NCBI GenBank assembly: GCA_040954595.2
Contig: CM082587.2
Location: forward strand, 11,594,001-11,658,000
Direction: 5' to 3'
Length of the DNA stretch: 64,000 nucleotides
DNA from: Balanoglossus misakiensis
Lineage: Eukaryota; Hemichordata
This document shows, piece by piece, positions 11,098 through 22,756 of the stretch. Position 1 is the stretch's first letter; each line of letters opens with the position of its first letter. Below the pieces are notes generated by a model that worked only from the letters and a program-made list of their open reading frames with translations, searched no databases and was not told the DNA's origin. The translations under genes were made by a program, and so were the position numbers.

Positions 11098-11465
11098 TGG
11101 TATTGGTATGGTTGCAGTTACCAGCAGCTGTAATAACAACGATCTCAAGTAGTGGCCAGTCTATCCACTACGTCCAGCGTTTGATCTCATCTTTGAAGTA
11201 CAGATGTGTTGGATATCATGCTTGGCAGCATGATTGACCGGACGAGGTCTGGGCATGGTCAAGGATGTATCATCACATTCATGAAGAAAAGGATTCTTGT
11301 ATTCGCGTTTCCTGAAAAACTTTCGACTTCGCGTTTCGAGATATTTATAGATATTGTTTTGTAATTTCTATTTGATATGTAATTTCGGCACATATGGATG
11401 TTGGCGTTTTGAATTTGCTAGGATGGAAATTGTTAATGTTTTTTCATGAACAATTTGGGGGCTGG
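11098..11465 (+). other. BEL/Pao 3' non-coding region and putative polypurine tract
   Basis: This 368-bp stretch separates the pol tail from the 3' LTR. It contains a small hairpin at 11217-11232 (CATGCT, 4-nt loop, AGCATG). It ends in TTTGGGGGCTGG (11454-11465) just before the LTR, the place expected for the plus-strand primer (polypurine tract). The tract is not purely purine, so its exact limits are uncertain. The mirror copy lies at 5522-5889. Confidence 0.65.
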
Positions 11466-11852
11466 TGTAAGGACGCCCAGTTCTTAGAGAAACTGAAATA
11501 TTTAGTCTAGCGCCCTCGCGCTGTGAGTACATTAGCGCATGCGCTTTTGTTTAGAAAATATCTGGAAAATTCCATGGCGCACATGTGAGGACTTTTGCAC
11601 AGTTAGCCTGGGGATTTTTGCCAGTTTTCTACGGAAACTTCAACCACCGCGACGCATCATCCAGTGCCAGTGTTGTATGTTCAGTCATTAAATGTTCGTG
11701 TAAAGTTCCGAGCAGCGTTTTCTGTGACATCTGACAAGGAATGTTCGTCGGCGATGGTGAGCTCCAGTTAGTTAACGGCAAATACTATAGAACCCTGTGG
11801 CCTTTGATGTGAATTAGGGCGCCATTTGAGACGGCACATCGAGGTTACTACA
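11466..11852 (+). repeat. 3' LTR of right BEL/Pao copy (387 bp)
   Basis: It starts TGTAAGGACG and ends GGTTACTACA. An ATTAAA polyadenylation-type hexamer lies at 11687-11692. A perfect 12-bp palindrome, AGCGCATGCGCT, lies at 11534-11545 and contains the GCGCATGCGC core of NRF1-type sites. Satellite resumes immediately after 11852 within an 81-bp monomer. It mirrors 5135-5521. Confidence 0.85.
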
Positions 11853-12859
11853 CTGGTAACGTTGAACAAGTCGATTTTTCTAGGGCCTGGCTCGGCTAAA
11901 TCTCCGTCACAATATGACAGACACTAGCGTACGTTAGCAACGGTGATCAAGTCAGATTTTCTACGGCATGGCTTGGATAAAGCCCCGGCACTCTAGAGCA
12001 GAAACACGCGTACAGAGACCAGGTTGATCAAGTCTGATCTCCTACGGCTTGGCTCGACTGAAACCCCGGCACACTATGACAGACACTAGCGTTCGTTAGC
12101 AACGTTGATCAAGTCAGATTTCCTACGGCATGGCTTGGCTAAAGCCCTGGCACTGTAGAGCAGAAACACGCGTACAGAGACCACGTTGATCTACTCACAT
12201 TTCCTTCGGCCTGGCACGGCTGATGCCCCGGCACTATATATAGGACACAGACTGGCGTAAGTTAACAACGGTAATCACGTCGGGTTTCCTACGGCCTGGC
12301 TCAGCTGAAGCCCCGGCACTCTAGAGCAGAAACAGGCGTACATTGACCACGTTGATCAAGTCAGATTTCCTACGGCGTGACTCGGCTGGTGCACCGGCTC
12401 TATATGACACAGACTGGCGTAAGTTATCAACGGTGATTACGTCGGATTTCCTACGGCCTGGTTTAGCTGAAGCCCCGGCACTTTAGAGCGGAAACACGCG
12501 TACATTGACCACGATGATCAAGTCAGATCTCCTACGGCCTGGCTCGACTAAAACCCCGGCACACCATGACAGACACTAGCGTTCGTTAGCAACGGTGATC
12601 AAGTCGGATTTCCTTCGGCCTGGCTCTGCAAAAGACCTGACACTCTAGTACAAAGACGTTGGCTAAGTCGGGCAAACCGAAGAGGGAAAGTCACAGCGGG
12701 TCAACACTCGACATTTGTTCGGGTAGGACTGCATTATTGCCTGTCAATTTGTAGAGAAAGCTCGAATTTAACCAGGGCGTTTCAAACACCGACGTTAGTT
12801 GGGGGCACGGCCTGCAGTACTGCCGGGTAAACTGACATCGGCGTACCGCATGTTATGTA

Positions 12860-14913
12860 GGGGGGGGGGGGAAACAGAACGGTTCAATACTACATTTATC
12901 AGATATCAGCTAATTTTGGACAATCATCTTAAATATTTCTAATTCATTTTTTCATATTTGGATATCTGATGATGTATGAAATTTCCATTATATGTAAAAA
13001 TGGTGCTGATTATAAAAATGCACTCTGAATGAGCTGATTTAATACAAAGTTGCGTTTTATTCGTTTTTGCACCAAAAAGGTCATTTTTAGGCAAAACATT
13101 CTTTATTTTTTTAATTCGGTGACCTGATCATATATAAACAATTGCTTGTATGTTAAAAGTTTTTCTGACTTTTAAAAGCAGTGACACTGGCGGCATTCAA
13201 CACGAAAATAACAATTTTAGCCACAATTTGGTCAAAATGGTAAATTTTTGAAAATTACAAAAAATACCTGTTTTCTACATTTTCGGAAATCTGATGGAGT
13301 ATAGAATGCTCTTCGTATGTATATATCGATACAAATTCCACAAAAGACCGTCTAATTTGGCTCACTGCAGACAAAATTGCGTTTTACCAAATTTTCCTTG
13401 AAAATGTCATTTTTAGAAAAAAAATAAAAAAACCTTTGTTCTTCGAATTTGGTGCCCTGATCATATATGACATGTTGATTGTATGTTAAAACTTTCGACC
13501 ACTCCAAAAATGCAGAGATATTGACGGAATTCAAGAAAAAATAGCCATTTTGGCCATATGTTGACAAAAATGGTAAATTTTAAAAAAATCTTAAAAAATT
13601 AACTCTTTTCTTCATTTTCGGAAATATTATGGAGCATGAAGTGTCGTTCTCTTGTAAAAAGTGCTGCAAATTCCAGAAAAGGCGGTATAATTTGAATCAC
13701 CCAAGTCAAAATTACCATTTTCGACATTTTCCGAAAAATTGTCTTTTTTACAAAATAAATAAGAATAAATTCTTTTCTTAGTTTCAAACGGGTAGAGATA
13801 CTTTCCACACGGGTTTTCTAACATTGAATTCCCGTTCATCAACTCAGATTTCCTACAGCATAAGTCGGCTAAAACCCTGACACTCTAGAGCAGAAACAGT
13901 TGCACACTGGTAACGTTGAACAAGTCGATTTTTCTACGGCCTAGCTCGGCTAAATCTCCATCAAAATATGACAGACACTAGCGTACGTTAGCAACGGTGA
14001 TCAAGTCAGATTTTCTACGGCATGGCTTGGATAAAGCCCCGGCACTCTAGAGCAGAAACACGCGTACAGAGACCACGTTGATCAAGTCTGAACTCCTACG
14101 GCTTGGCTCGACTAAAACCCCGGCACACTATGACAGACACTAGCGTTCGTTAGCAACGTTGATCAAGTCAGATTTCCTACGGCATGGCTTGGCTAAAGTC
14201 CTGGCACTCTAGAGCAGAAACACGCGTACAGAGACCACGTTGATCTACTCACATTTCCTTCGGCCTGGCACGGCTGATGCCCCGGCACTATATATAGGAC
14301 ACAGACTGGCGTAAGTTAACAACGGTAATCACGTCGGGTTTCCTACGGCCTGGCTCAGCTGAAGCCCCGGCACTCTAGAGCAGAAACAGGCGTACATTGA
14401 CCACGTTGATCAAGTCAGATTTCCTACGGCGTGACTCGGCTGGTGCACCGGCTCTATATGACACAGACTGGCGTAAGTTATCAACAGTGATTACGTCGGA
14501 TTTCCTACGGCCTGGTTTAGCTGAAGCCCCGGCACTTTAGAGCGGAAACACGCGTACATTGACCACGATGATCAAGTCAGATCTCCTACGGCCTGGCTCG
14601 ACTAAAACCCCGGCACACCATGACAGACACTAGCGTTCGTTAGCAACGGTGATCAAGTCGGATTTCCTTCGGCCTGGCTCTGCAAAAGACCCGACACTCT
14701 AGTACAAAGACGTTGGCTAAGTCGGGCAAACCAAACAGGGAAAGTCACAGCGGTTCAACACTTGACATTTGTTCCGGTAGGACTGCATTATTGCCTGTCA
14801 ATTTATAGAGAAAGCCCGAATTTAACCAGGGCGTTTCAAACACCGACGTTAGTTGGGGGCACGGCCTGCAGTACTGCCGGGTAAGCTGACATCGGCGTAC
14901 CGCATATAATGTA
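12860..14913 (+). repeat. Satellite unit, 2054 bp
   Basis: A standard-length unit starting with a 12-G tract. Up to about 14085 it forms the outer part of the right palindrome arm and mirrors 2901-4127. It carries the CAAAATATGA variant shared only with its mirror. Confidence 0.9.
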
Positions 14914-16631
14914 GGGGGGGGGGGGGAACAGAACGGTTCAATACTACATTTATTACATATCAGCTAATTTTGGACAATCATCTAAAATCTAAATCATTTT
15001 TTCATATTTGGATATCTGATGATGTATAAAATTTCCATTATATGTAAAAATGGTGCTGATTATAAAAAATGCATTCTGATTTAATACAAAATTGCGTTTT
15101 ATTCGTTTTTGCACCAAAAAGGTCATTTTTAGGCAAAACATTCTTTATTTTTTTAATTCGGTGACCTGATCATATATAAACAATTGCTTGTATGTTAAAA
15201 GTTTTTATGACTTTTAAAAGCAGTGACACTGGCGGCATTCAACACGAAAATAACAATTTTAGCCACAATTTGGTCAAAATGGTAAATTTTTGAAAATTAC
15301 AAAAATACCTGTTTTCTACATTTTCGGAAATCTGATGGAGTATAGAATGCTCTTCGTATATATATATCGATACAAATTCCACAAAAAACGGCCAATTTGG
15401 CTCACTGCAGACAAAATTGCGTTTTACCAAATTTTCCTTGAAAATGTCATTTTTAGAAAAAAAAATAAAAAAACCTTTGTTCTTCGAATTTGGTGCCCTG
15501 ATCATATATGACATGTTGATTATATGTTAAAACTTTAGACCACTCCAAAAATGCAGAGATATTGACGGAATTCAAGAAAAAATAGCCATTTTGGCCATAT
15601 TTTGACAAAAATGGTAAATTTTTAAAATATCATAAAAAATTAACTCTTTTCTTCATTTTCGGAAATATAATGGAGCATGAAGTGTCGTTCTCTTGGAAAA
15701 AGTGCTGCAAATTCCAGAAAAGGCGGTATAATTTGAATCACCCAAGACAAAATTACCATTTTCGACTTTTTTTCGAAAAATTGTCTTTTTTACAAAATAA
15801 ATAAGAATAAATTCTTTTCTTAGTTTCAAACGGGTAGAGATACTTTCCACACGGGTTTTCTAACATTGAATTCCCATTCATCAACTCAGATTTCCTACAG
15901 CATAAGTCGGCTAAAACCCTGACACTCTAGAGCAGAAACAGTTGCACACTGGTAACGTTGAACATGTCGATTTTTCTACGGCCTGGCTCTGCTAAATCTC
16001 CGTCACAATATGACAGACACTAGCGTACGTTAGCAACGGTGATCAAGTCAGATTTTCTACGGCATGGCTTGGATAAAGCCCCGGCACTCTAGAGCAGAAA
16101 CACGCGTACAGAGACCACGTTAATCAAGTCTGATCTCCTACGGCTTGGCTCGACTAAAACCCTGGCACACTATGACAGACACTAGCGTTCGTTAGCAACG
16201 TTGATCAAGTCAGATTTCCTACGGCATGGCTTGGCTAAAGCCCTGGCACTCTAGAGCAGAAACACGCGTACAGAGACCACGTTGATCTACTCACATTTCC
16301 TTCGGCCTGGCACGGCTGATGCCCCGGCACTATATATAGGACACAGACTGGCGTAAGTTAACAACGGTGATCAAGTCGGATTTCCTTCGGCCTGACTCTG
16401 CAAAAGACCCGACACTCTAGTACAAAGACGTTGGCTAAGTCGGGCAAACCGAACAGGGAAAGTCACAGCGGTTCTACACTTGACATTTGTTCCGGTAGGA
16501 CTGCATTATTGCCTGTCAATTTATAGAGAAAGCCCGAATTTAACCAGGGCGTTTCAAACACCGACGTTAGTTGGGTGCACGGCCTGCAGTACTGCCGGGT
16601 AAGCTGACATCGGCGTACCGCATATAATGTA
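14914..16631 (+). repeat. Satellite unit, 1718 bp, four 81-bp monomers missing
   Basis: Near 16365 the TATATATAG-containing monomer is followed directly by the last monomer of the block. The four monomers normally between them (about 324 bp) are absent and the 81-bp phase is kept, the signature of unequal exchange. Confidence 0.9.
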
Positions 16632-18678
16632 GGGGGGGGGGGGGGACAGAACGGTTCAATACTACATTTATTAGATATCAGCTAATTTTGGACAATCATC
16701 TAAAATCTAAATCATTTTTTCATATTTGGATATCTGATGATGTATGACATTTCCATTACATGTAAAAATGGTGCTGATTATAAAAAATGCATTCTGATTT
16801 AATACAAAATTGCGTTTTATTCGTTTTTACACCAAAAAGGTCATTTTTAGGCAAAACATTCTTTATTTTTTTAATTCGGTGACCTGATCATATATAAACA
16901 ATTGCTTGTATGTTAAAAGTTTTTATGACTTTTAAAAGCAGTGACACTGGCGGCATTCAACACGAAAATAACAATTTTAGCCACAATTTGGTCAAAATGG
17001 TAAATTTTTGAAAATTACAAAAAAATACCTGTTTTCTACATTTTCGGAAATCTGATGGAGTATAGAATGCTCTTCGTATGTATATATCGATACAAATTCC
17101 ACAAAAGACCGTCTAATTTGGCTCACTGCAGACAAAATGCGTTTTACCAAATTTTCCTTGAAAATGTCATTTTTAGAAGAAAAAGAAATAAAAAAACCTT
17201 TGTTCTTCGAATTTGGTGCCCTGATCATATATGACATGTTGATTGTATGTTAAAACTTTCGACCACTCCAAAAATGCAGATATATTGACGGAATTCAAGA
17301 AAAAATAGCCATTTTGGCCATATTTTGACTAAAATGGTAAATTTTTAAAAAATCATAAAAAAATAACTCCTTTCTTCATTTTCCGAAATATTATGGAGCA
17401 TGAAGTGTCGTTCTCTTGTAAGAAGTTCAGCAAATTCCAGAAAAGGCGGTATAATTTGAATCACCCAAGACAAAATTACCATTTTCGACTTTTTTTCGAA
17501 AAATTGTCTTTTTTACAAAATAAATAAGAATAAATTCTTTTCTTAGTTTCAAACGGGTAGAGATACTTTCCACAAGGGTTTTCTAACATTGAATTCCCGT
17601 TCATCAACTCAGATTTCCTACAGCATAAGTCGGCTAAAACCCTGACACTCTAGAGCAGAAACAGTTGCACACTGGTAACGTTGAACAAGTCGATTTTTCT
17701 ATGGCCTGGCTCGGCTAAATCTCCGTCACAATATGACAGACACTAGCGTACGTTAGCAACGGTGATCAAGTCAGATTTTCTACGGCATGGCTTGGATAAA
17801 GCCCCGGCACTCTAGAGCAGAAACACGCGTACAGAGACCACGTTGATCAAGTCTGATCTCCTACGGCTTGGCTCGACTAAAACCCCGGCACACTATGACA
17901 GACACTAGCGTTCGTTAGCAACGTTGATCAAGTCAGATTTCCTACGGCATGGCTTGGCTAAAGCCCTGGCACTCTAGAGCAGAAACACGCGTACAGAGAC
18001 CACGTTGATCTACTCACATTTCCTTCGGCCTGGCACGGCTGATGCCCCGGCACTATATATATGACACAGACTGGCGTAAGTTAACAACGGTAATCACGTC
18101 GGGTTTCCTACGGCCTGGCTCAGCTGAAGCCCCGGCACTCTAGAGCAGAAACAGGCGTACATTGACCACGTTGATCAAGTCAGATTTCCTACGGCGTGAC
18201 TCGGCTGGTGCACCGGCTCTATATGACACAGACTGGCGTAAGTTATCAACGGTGATTACGTCGGATTTCCTACGGCCTGGTTTACCTGAAGCCCCGGTAC
18301 TTTAGAGCGGAAACACGCGTACATTGACCACGATGATCAAGTCAGATCTCCTACGGCCTGGCTCGACTAAAACCCCGGCACACCATGATAGACACTAGCG
18401 TTCGTTAGCAACGGTGATCAAGTCGGATTTCCTTCGGCCTGGCTCTGCAAAAGACCCGACACTCTAGTACAAAGACGTTGGCTAAGTCGGGCAAACCGAA
18501 GAGGGAAAGTCACAGCGGTTCAACACTTGACATTTGTTCGGGTAGGACTGCATTATTGCCTGTCAATTTATAGAGAAAGCCCGAAATTAACCAGGGCGTT
18601 TCAAACACCGACGTTAGTTGGGGGCACGGCCTGCAGTACTGCCGGGTAAGCTGACATCGGCGTACCGCATATAATGTA
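16632..18678 (+). repeat. Satellite unit, 2047 bp, reference unit
   Basis: This unit shows the architecture clearly. AT-rich landmarks at about 16716, 17038 and 17376 mark three equivalent points, 322 and 338 bp apart. Eleven monomers then start at 17602, 17683, 17764, 17845, 17926, 18007, 18092, 18173, 18254, 18335 and 18416. All are 81 bp except the sixth, which is 85 bp because of its TATATA motif. It is nearly identical to the next unit. Confidence 0.92.
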
Positions 18679-20724
18679 GGGGGGGGGGGGGAACAGAATG
18701 GTTCAATACTACATTTATTAGATATCAACTAATTTTGGACAATCATCTAAAATCTAAATCATTTTTTCATATTTGGATATCTGATGATGTATGAAATTTC
18801 CATTATATGTAAAAATGGTGCTGATTATAAAAAATGCATTCTGATTCAATACAAAATTGCGTTTTATTCGTTTTTGCACCAAAAAGGTCATTTTTAGGCA
18901 AAACATTCTTTATTTTTTTAATTCGGTGACCTGATCATATATAAACAATTGCTTGTATGTTAAAAGTTTTTATGACTTTTAAAAGCAGTGACACTGGCGG
19001 CATTCAACACGAAAATAACAATTGTAGCCACAATTTGGTCAAAATGGTAAATTTTTGAAAATTACAAAAAATACCTGTTTTCTACATTTTCGGAAATCTG
19101 ATGGAGTATAGAATGCTCTTCGTATGTATATATCGATACAAATTCCACAAAAGACCGTCTAATTTGGCTCACTGCAGACAAAATGCGTTTTACCAAATTT
19201 TCCTTGAAAATGTCATTTTTAGAAGAAAAAAAAATAAAAAAACCTTTGTTCTTCGAATTTGGTGCCCTGATCATATATGACATGTTGATTGTATGTTAAA
19301 ACTTTCGACCACTCCAAAAATGCAGATATATTGACGGAATTCAAGAAAAAATAGCCATTTTGGCCATATTTTGACTAAAATGGTAAATTTTTAAAAAATC
19401 ATAAAAAAATAACTCCTTTCTTCATTTTCCGAAATATTATGGAGCATGAAGTGTCGTTCTCTTGTAAGAAGTTCAGCAAATTCCAGAAAAGGCGGTATAA
19501 TTTGAATCACCCAAGACAAAATTACCATTTTCGACTTTTTTTCGAAAAATTGTCTTTTTTACAAAATAAATAAGAATAAATTCTTTTCTTAGTTTCAAAC
19601 GGGTAGAGATACTTTCCACAAGGGTTTTCTAACATTGAATTCCCGTTCATCAACTCAGATTTCCTACAGCATAAGTCGGCTAAAACCCTGACACTCTAGA
19701 GCAGAAACAGTTGCACACTGGTAACGTTGAACAAGTCGATTTTTCTATGGCCTGGCTCGGCTAAATCTCCGTCACAATATGACAGACACTAGCGTACGTT
19801 AGCAACGGTGATCAAGTCAGATTTTCTACGGCATGGCTTGGATAAAGCCCCGGCACTCTAGAGCAGAAACACGCGTACAGAGACCACGTTGATCAAGTCT
19901 GATCTCCTACGGCTTGGCTCGACTAAAACCCCGGCACACTATGACAGACACTAGCGTTCGTTAGCAACGTTGATCAAGTCAGATTTCCTACGGCATGGCT
20001 TGGCTAAAGCCCTGGCACTCTAGAGCAGAAACACGCGTACAGAGACCACGTTGATCTACTCACATTTCCTTCGGCCTGGCACGGCTGATGCCCCGGCACT
20101 ATATATATGACACAGACTGGCGTAAGTTAACAACGGTAATCACGTCGGGTTTCCTACGGCCTGGCTCAGCTGAAGCCCCGGCACTCTAGAGCAGAAACAG
20201 GCGTACATTGACCACGTTGATCAAGTCAGATTTCCTACGGCGTGACTCGGCTGGTGCACCGGCTCTATATGACACAGACTGGCGTAAGTTATCAACGGTG
20301 ATTACGTCGGATTTCCTACGGCCTGGTTTACCTGAAGCCCCGGTACTTTAGAGCGGAAACACGCGTACATTGACCACGATGATCAAGTCAGATCTCCTAC
20401 GGCCTGGCTCGACTAAAACCCCGGCACACCATGATAGACACTAGCGTTCGTTAGCAACGGTGATCAAGTCGGATTTCCTTCGGCCTGGCTCTGCAAAAGA
20501 CCCGACACTCTAGTACAAAGACGTTGGCTAAGTCGGGCAAACCGAAGAGGGAAAGTCACAGCGGTTCAACACTTGACATTTGTTCGGGTAGGACTGCATT
20601 ATTGCCTGTCAATTTATAGAGAAAGCCCGAAATTAACCAGGGCGTTTCAAACACCGACGTTAGTTGGGGGCACGGCCTGCAGTACTGCCGGGTAAGCTGA
20701 CATCGGCGTACTACATATAATGTA
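18679..20724 (+). repeat. Satellite unit, 2046 bp, near-duplicate of the preceding unit
   Basis: It shares private variants with 16632-18678: CCACAAGGG near 19615, GATAGACAC near 20433 and TTTACCTGAAG near 20327. One of the two is a recent tandem copy of the other, or they were homogenised by conversion. Confidence 0.9.
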
Positions 20725-22756
20725 GGGGGGGGGGGAACAGAATGGTTCAATACTACATTTATTAGATATCAACTAATTTTGGACAATCATCTAAAATCTA
20801 AATCATTTTTTCATATTTGGATATCTGATGATGTATTTCCATTACATGTAAAAATGGTGCTGATTATAAAAAATGCATTCTGATTTAATACAAAATTGCG
20901 TTTTATTCGTTTTTGCACCAAAAAGGTCATTTTTAGGCAAAACATTCTTTATTTTTTTAATTCGGTGACCTGATCATATATAAAAAATTGCTTGTATGTT
21001 AAAATTTTTTATGATTTTTAAAAGCAGTGACACTGGCGGCATTCAACACGAAAATAACAATTTTAGCCACAATTTGGTCAAAATGGTAAATTTTTGAAAA
21101 TTACAAAAAAATACCCGTTTTCTACATTTTCGGAAATCTGATGGAGTATAGAATGCTCTTCGTATGTATATATCGATACAAATTCCACAAAAGACCGTCT
21201 AATTTGGCTCACTGCAGACAAAATTGCGTTTTACCAAATTTTCCTTGAAAATGTCATTTTTAGAAGAAAAAAAATAAAAAAACCTTTGTTCTTCGAATTT
21301 GGTGCCCTGATCATATATGACATGTTGATTGTATGTTAAAACTTTCGACCACTCCAAAAATGCAGATATATTGACGGAATTCAAGAAAAAATAGCCATTT
21401 TGGCCATATTTTGACAAAAATGGTAAATTTTTAAAAAATCATAAAAAAATAACTTTTCTTCATTTTCCGAAATATTATGGAGCATGAAGTGTCGTTCTCT
21501 TGTAAGAAGTGCAGCAAATTCCAGAAAAGGCGGTATAATTTGAATCACCCAAGACAAAATTACCATTTTCGACTTTTTTTCGAAAAATTGTCTTTTTTAC
21601 AAAATAAATAAGAATAAATTCTTTTCTTAGTTTCAAACGGGTAGAGATACTTTCCACACGGGTTTTCTAACATTGAATTCCCATTCATCAACTCAGATTT
21701 CCTACAGCATAAGTCGGCTAAAATCCTGACACTCTAGAGCAGAAACAGTTGCACACTGGTAACGTTGAACATGTCGATTTTTCTAGGGCCTGGCTCTGCT
21801 AAATCACCGTCACAATATGACAGACACTAGCGTACGTTAGCAACGGTGATCAAGTCAGATTTTCTACGGCATGGCTTGGATAAAGCCCCGGCACTCTAGA
21901 GCAGAAACACGCGTACAGAGACGATCAAGTCTGATCTCCTACGGCTTGGCTCGACTAAAACCATGGCACACTTTGACAGACACTAGCGTTCGTTAGCAAC
22001 GTTGATCAAGTCAGATTTCCTACGGCATGGCTTGGCTAAAGTCCTGGCACTCTAGAGCAGAAACACGCGTACAGAGACCACGTTGATCTACTCACATTTC
22101 CTTCGGCCTGGCACGGCTGATGCCCCGGCACTATATATAGGACACAGACTGGCGTAAGTTAACAACGGTAATCACGTCGGGTTTCCTACGGCGTGGCTCA
22201 GCTGAAGCCCCGGCACTCTAGAGCAGAAACAGGCGTACATTGACCACGTTGATCAAGTCAGATTTCCTACGGCGTGACTCGGCTGGTGCACCGGCTCTAT
22301 ATGACACAGACTGGCGTAAGTTATCAACAGTGATTACGTCGGATTTCCTACGGCCTGGTTTAGCTGAAGCCCCGGCACTTTAGAGCGGAAACACGCGTAC
22401 ATTGACCACGATGATCAAGTCAGATCTCCTACGGCCTGGCTCGACTAAAACCCCGGCACACCATGACAGACACTAGCGTTCGTTAGCAACGGTGATCAAG
22501 TCGGATTTCCTTCGGCCTGGCTCTGCAAAAGACCCGACACTCTAGTACAAAGACGTTGGCTAAGTCGGGCAAACCGAGGAGGGAAAGTCACAGCGGTTCA
22601 ACACTTGACATTTGTTCGGGTAGGACTGCATTATTGCCTGTCAATTTATAGAGAAAGCCCGAAATTAACCAGGGCGTTTCAAACACCGACGTTAGTTGGG
22701 GGCACGGCCTGCAGTACTGCCGGGTAAGCTGACATCGGCGTACCGCATATAATGTA
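20725..22756 (+). repeat. Satellite unit, 2032 bp
   Basis: Standard unit with small losses: a few bases in the AT-rich half near 20835, and 7 bp at about 21922 where the end of one 81-mer is shortened. Confidence 0.88.

Larger units (their letters stand above)
8178..11852 (+). mobile_element. BEL/Pao LTR retrotransposon, right copy, 5'-truncated
   Basis: This is the longer member of the head-to-head pair. It begins at the palindrome junction (8177/8178) within the protease region and ends at the 3' LTR end 11852 against forward-oriented satellite. It keeps protease, reverse transcriptase, RNase H, the C-terminal tail and the 3' LTR. It lacks the 5' LTR, primer-binding site, gag and integrase core. 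The unique 658 bp (8178-8835) form the palindrome spacer. Confidence 0.9.
2901..14085. repeat. Large palindrome (inverted duplication) with 658-bp spacer
   Basis: The left arm 2901-8177 is the reverse complement of the right arm 8836-14085. Paired coordinates sum to 17013 near the axis and to about 16985-16987 outside a 27-bp deletion in the right arm. The arms contain a 5'-truncated BEL/Pao copy each, plus about 2.2 kb of flanking satellite. Matching private variants occur in both arms, for example the altered first 81-mer next to each LTR and a CAAAATATGA variant near 13966 and its mirror near 3018. Only scattered mismatches separate the arms. The spacer 8178-8835 belongs to the longer right-hand BEL/Pao copy. 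Confidence 0.93.

Noticed and set aside
5135-11852. Two independent BEL/Pao insertions, or 5' and 3' LTRs of one element
   Set aside because: Both outer LTRs are 3' ends, and the satellite beyond each is also inverted and shares variants. One duplication explains all of this.
2901-14085. Palindrome as an assembly or fold-back read artefact
   Set aside because: Arm-specific substitutions, a 27-bp deletion, the 149-bp inverted segment and the single-copy spacer argue against it, though only reads can settle it.
17602-18496. CRISPR-like array
   Set aside because: The 81-bp units are contiguous with no unique spacers, and the genome is animal. This is a tandem satellite.
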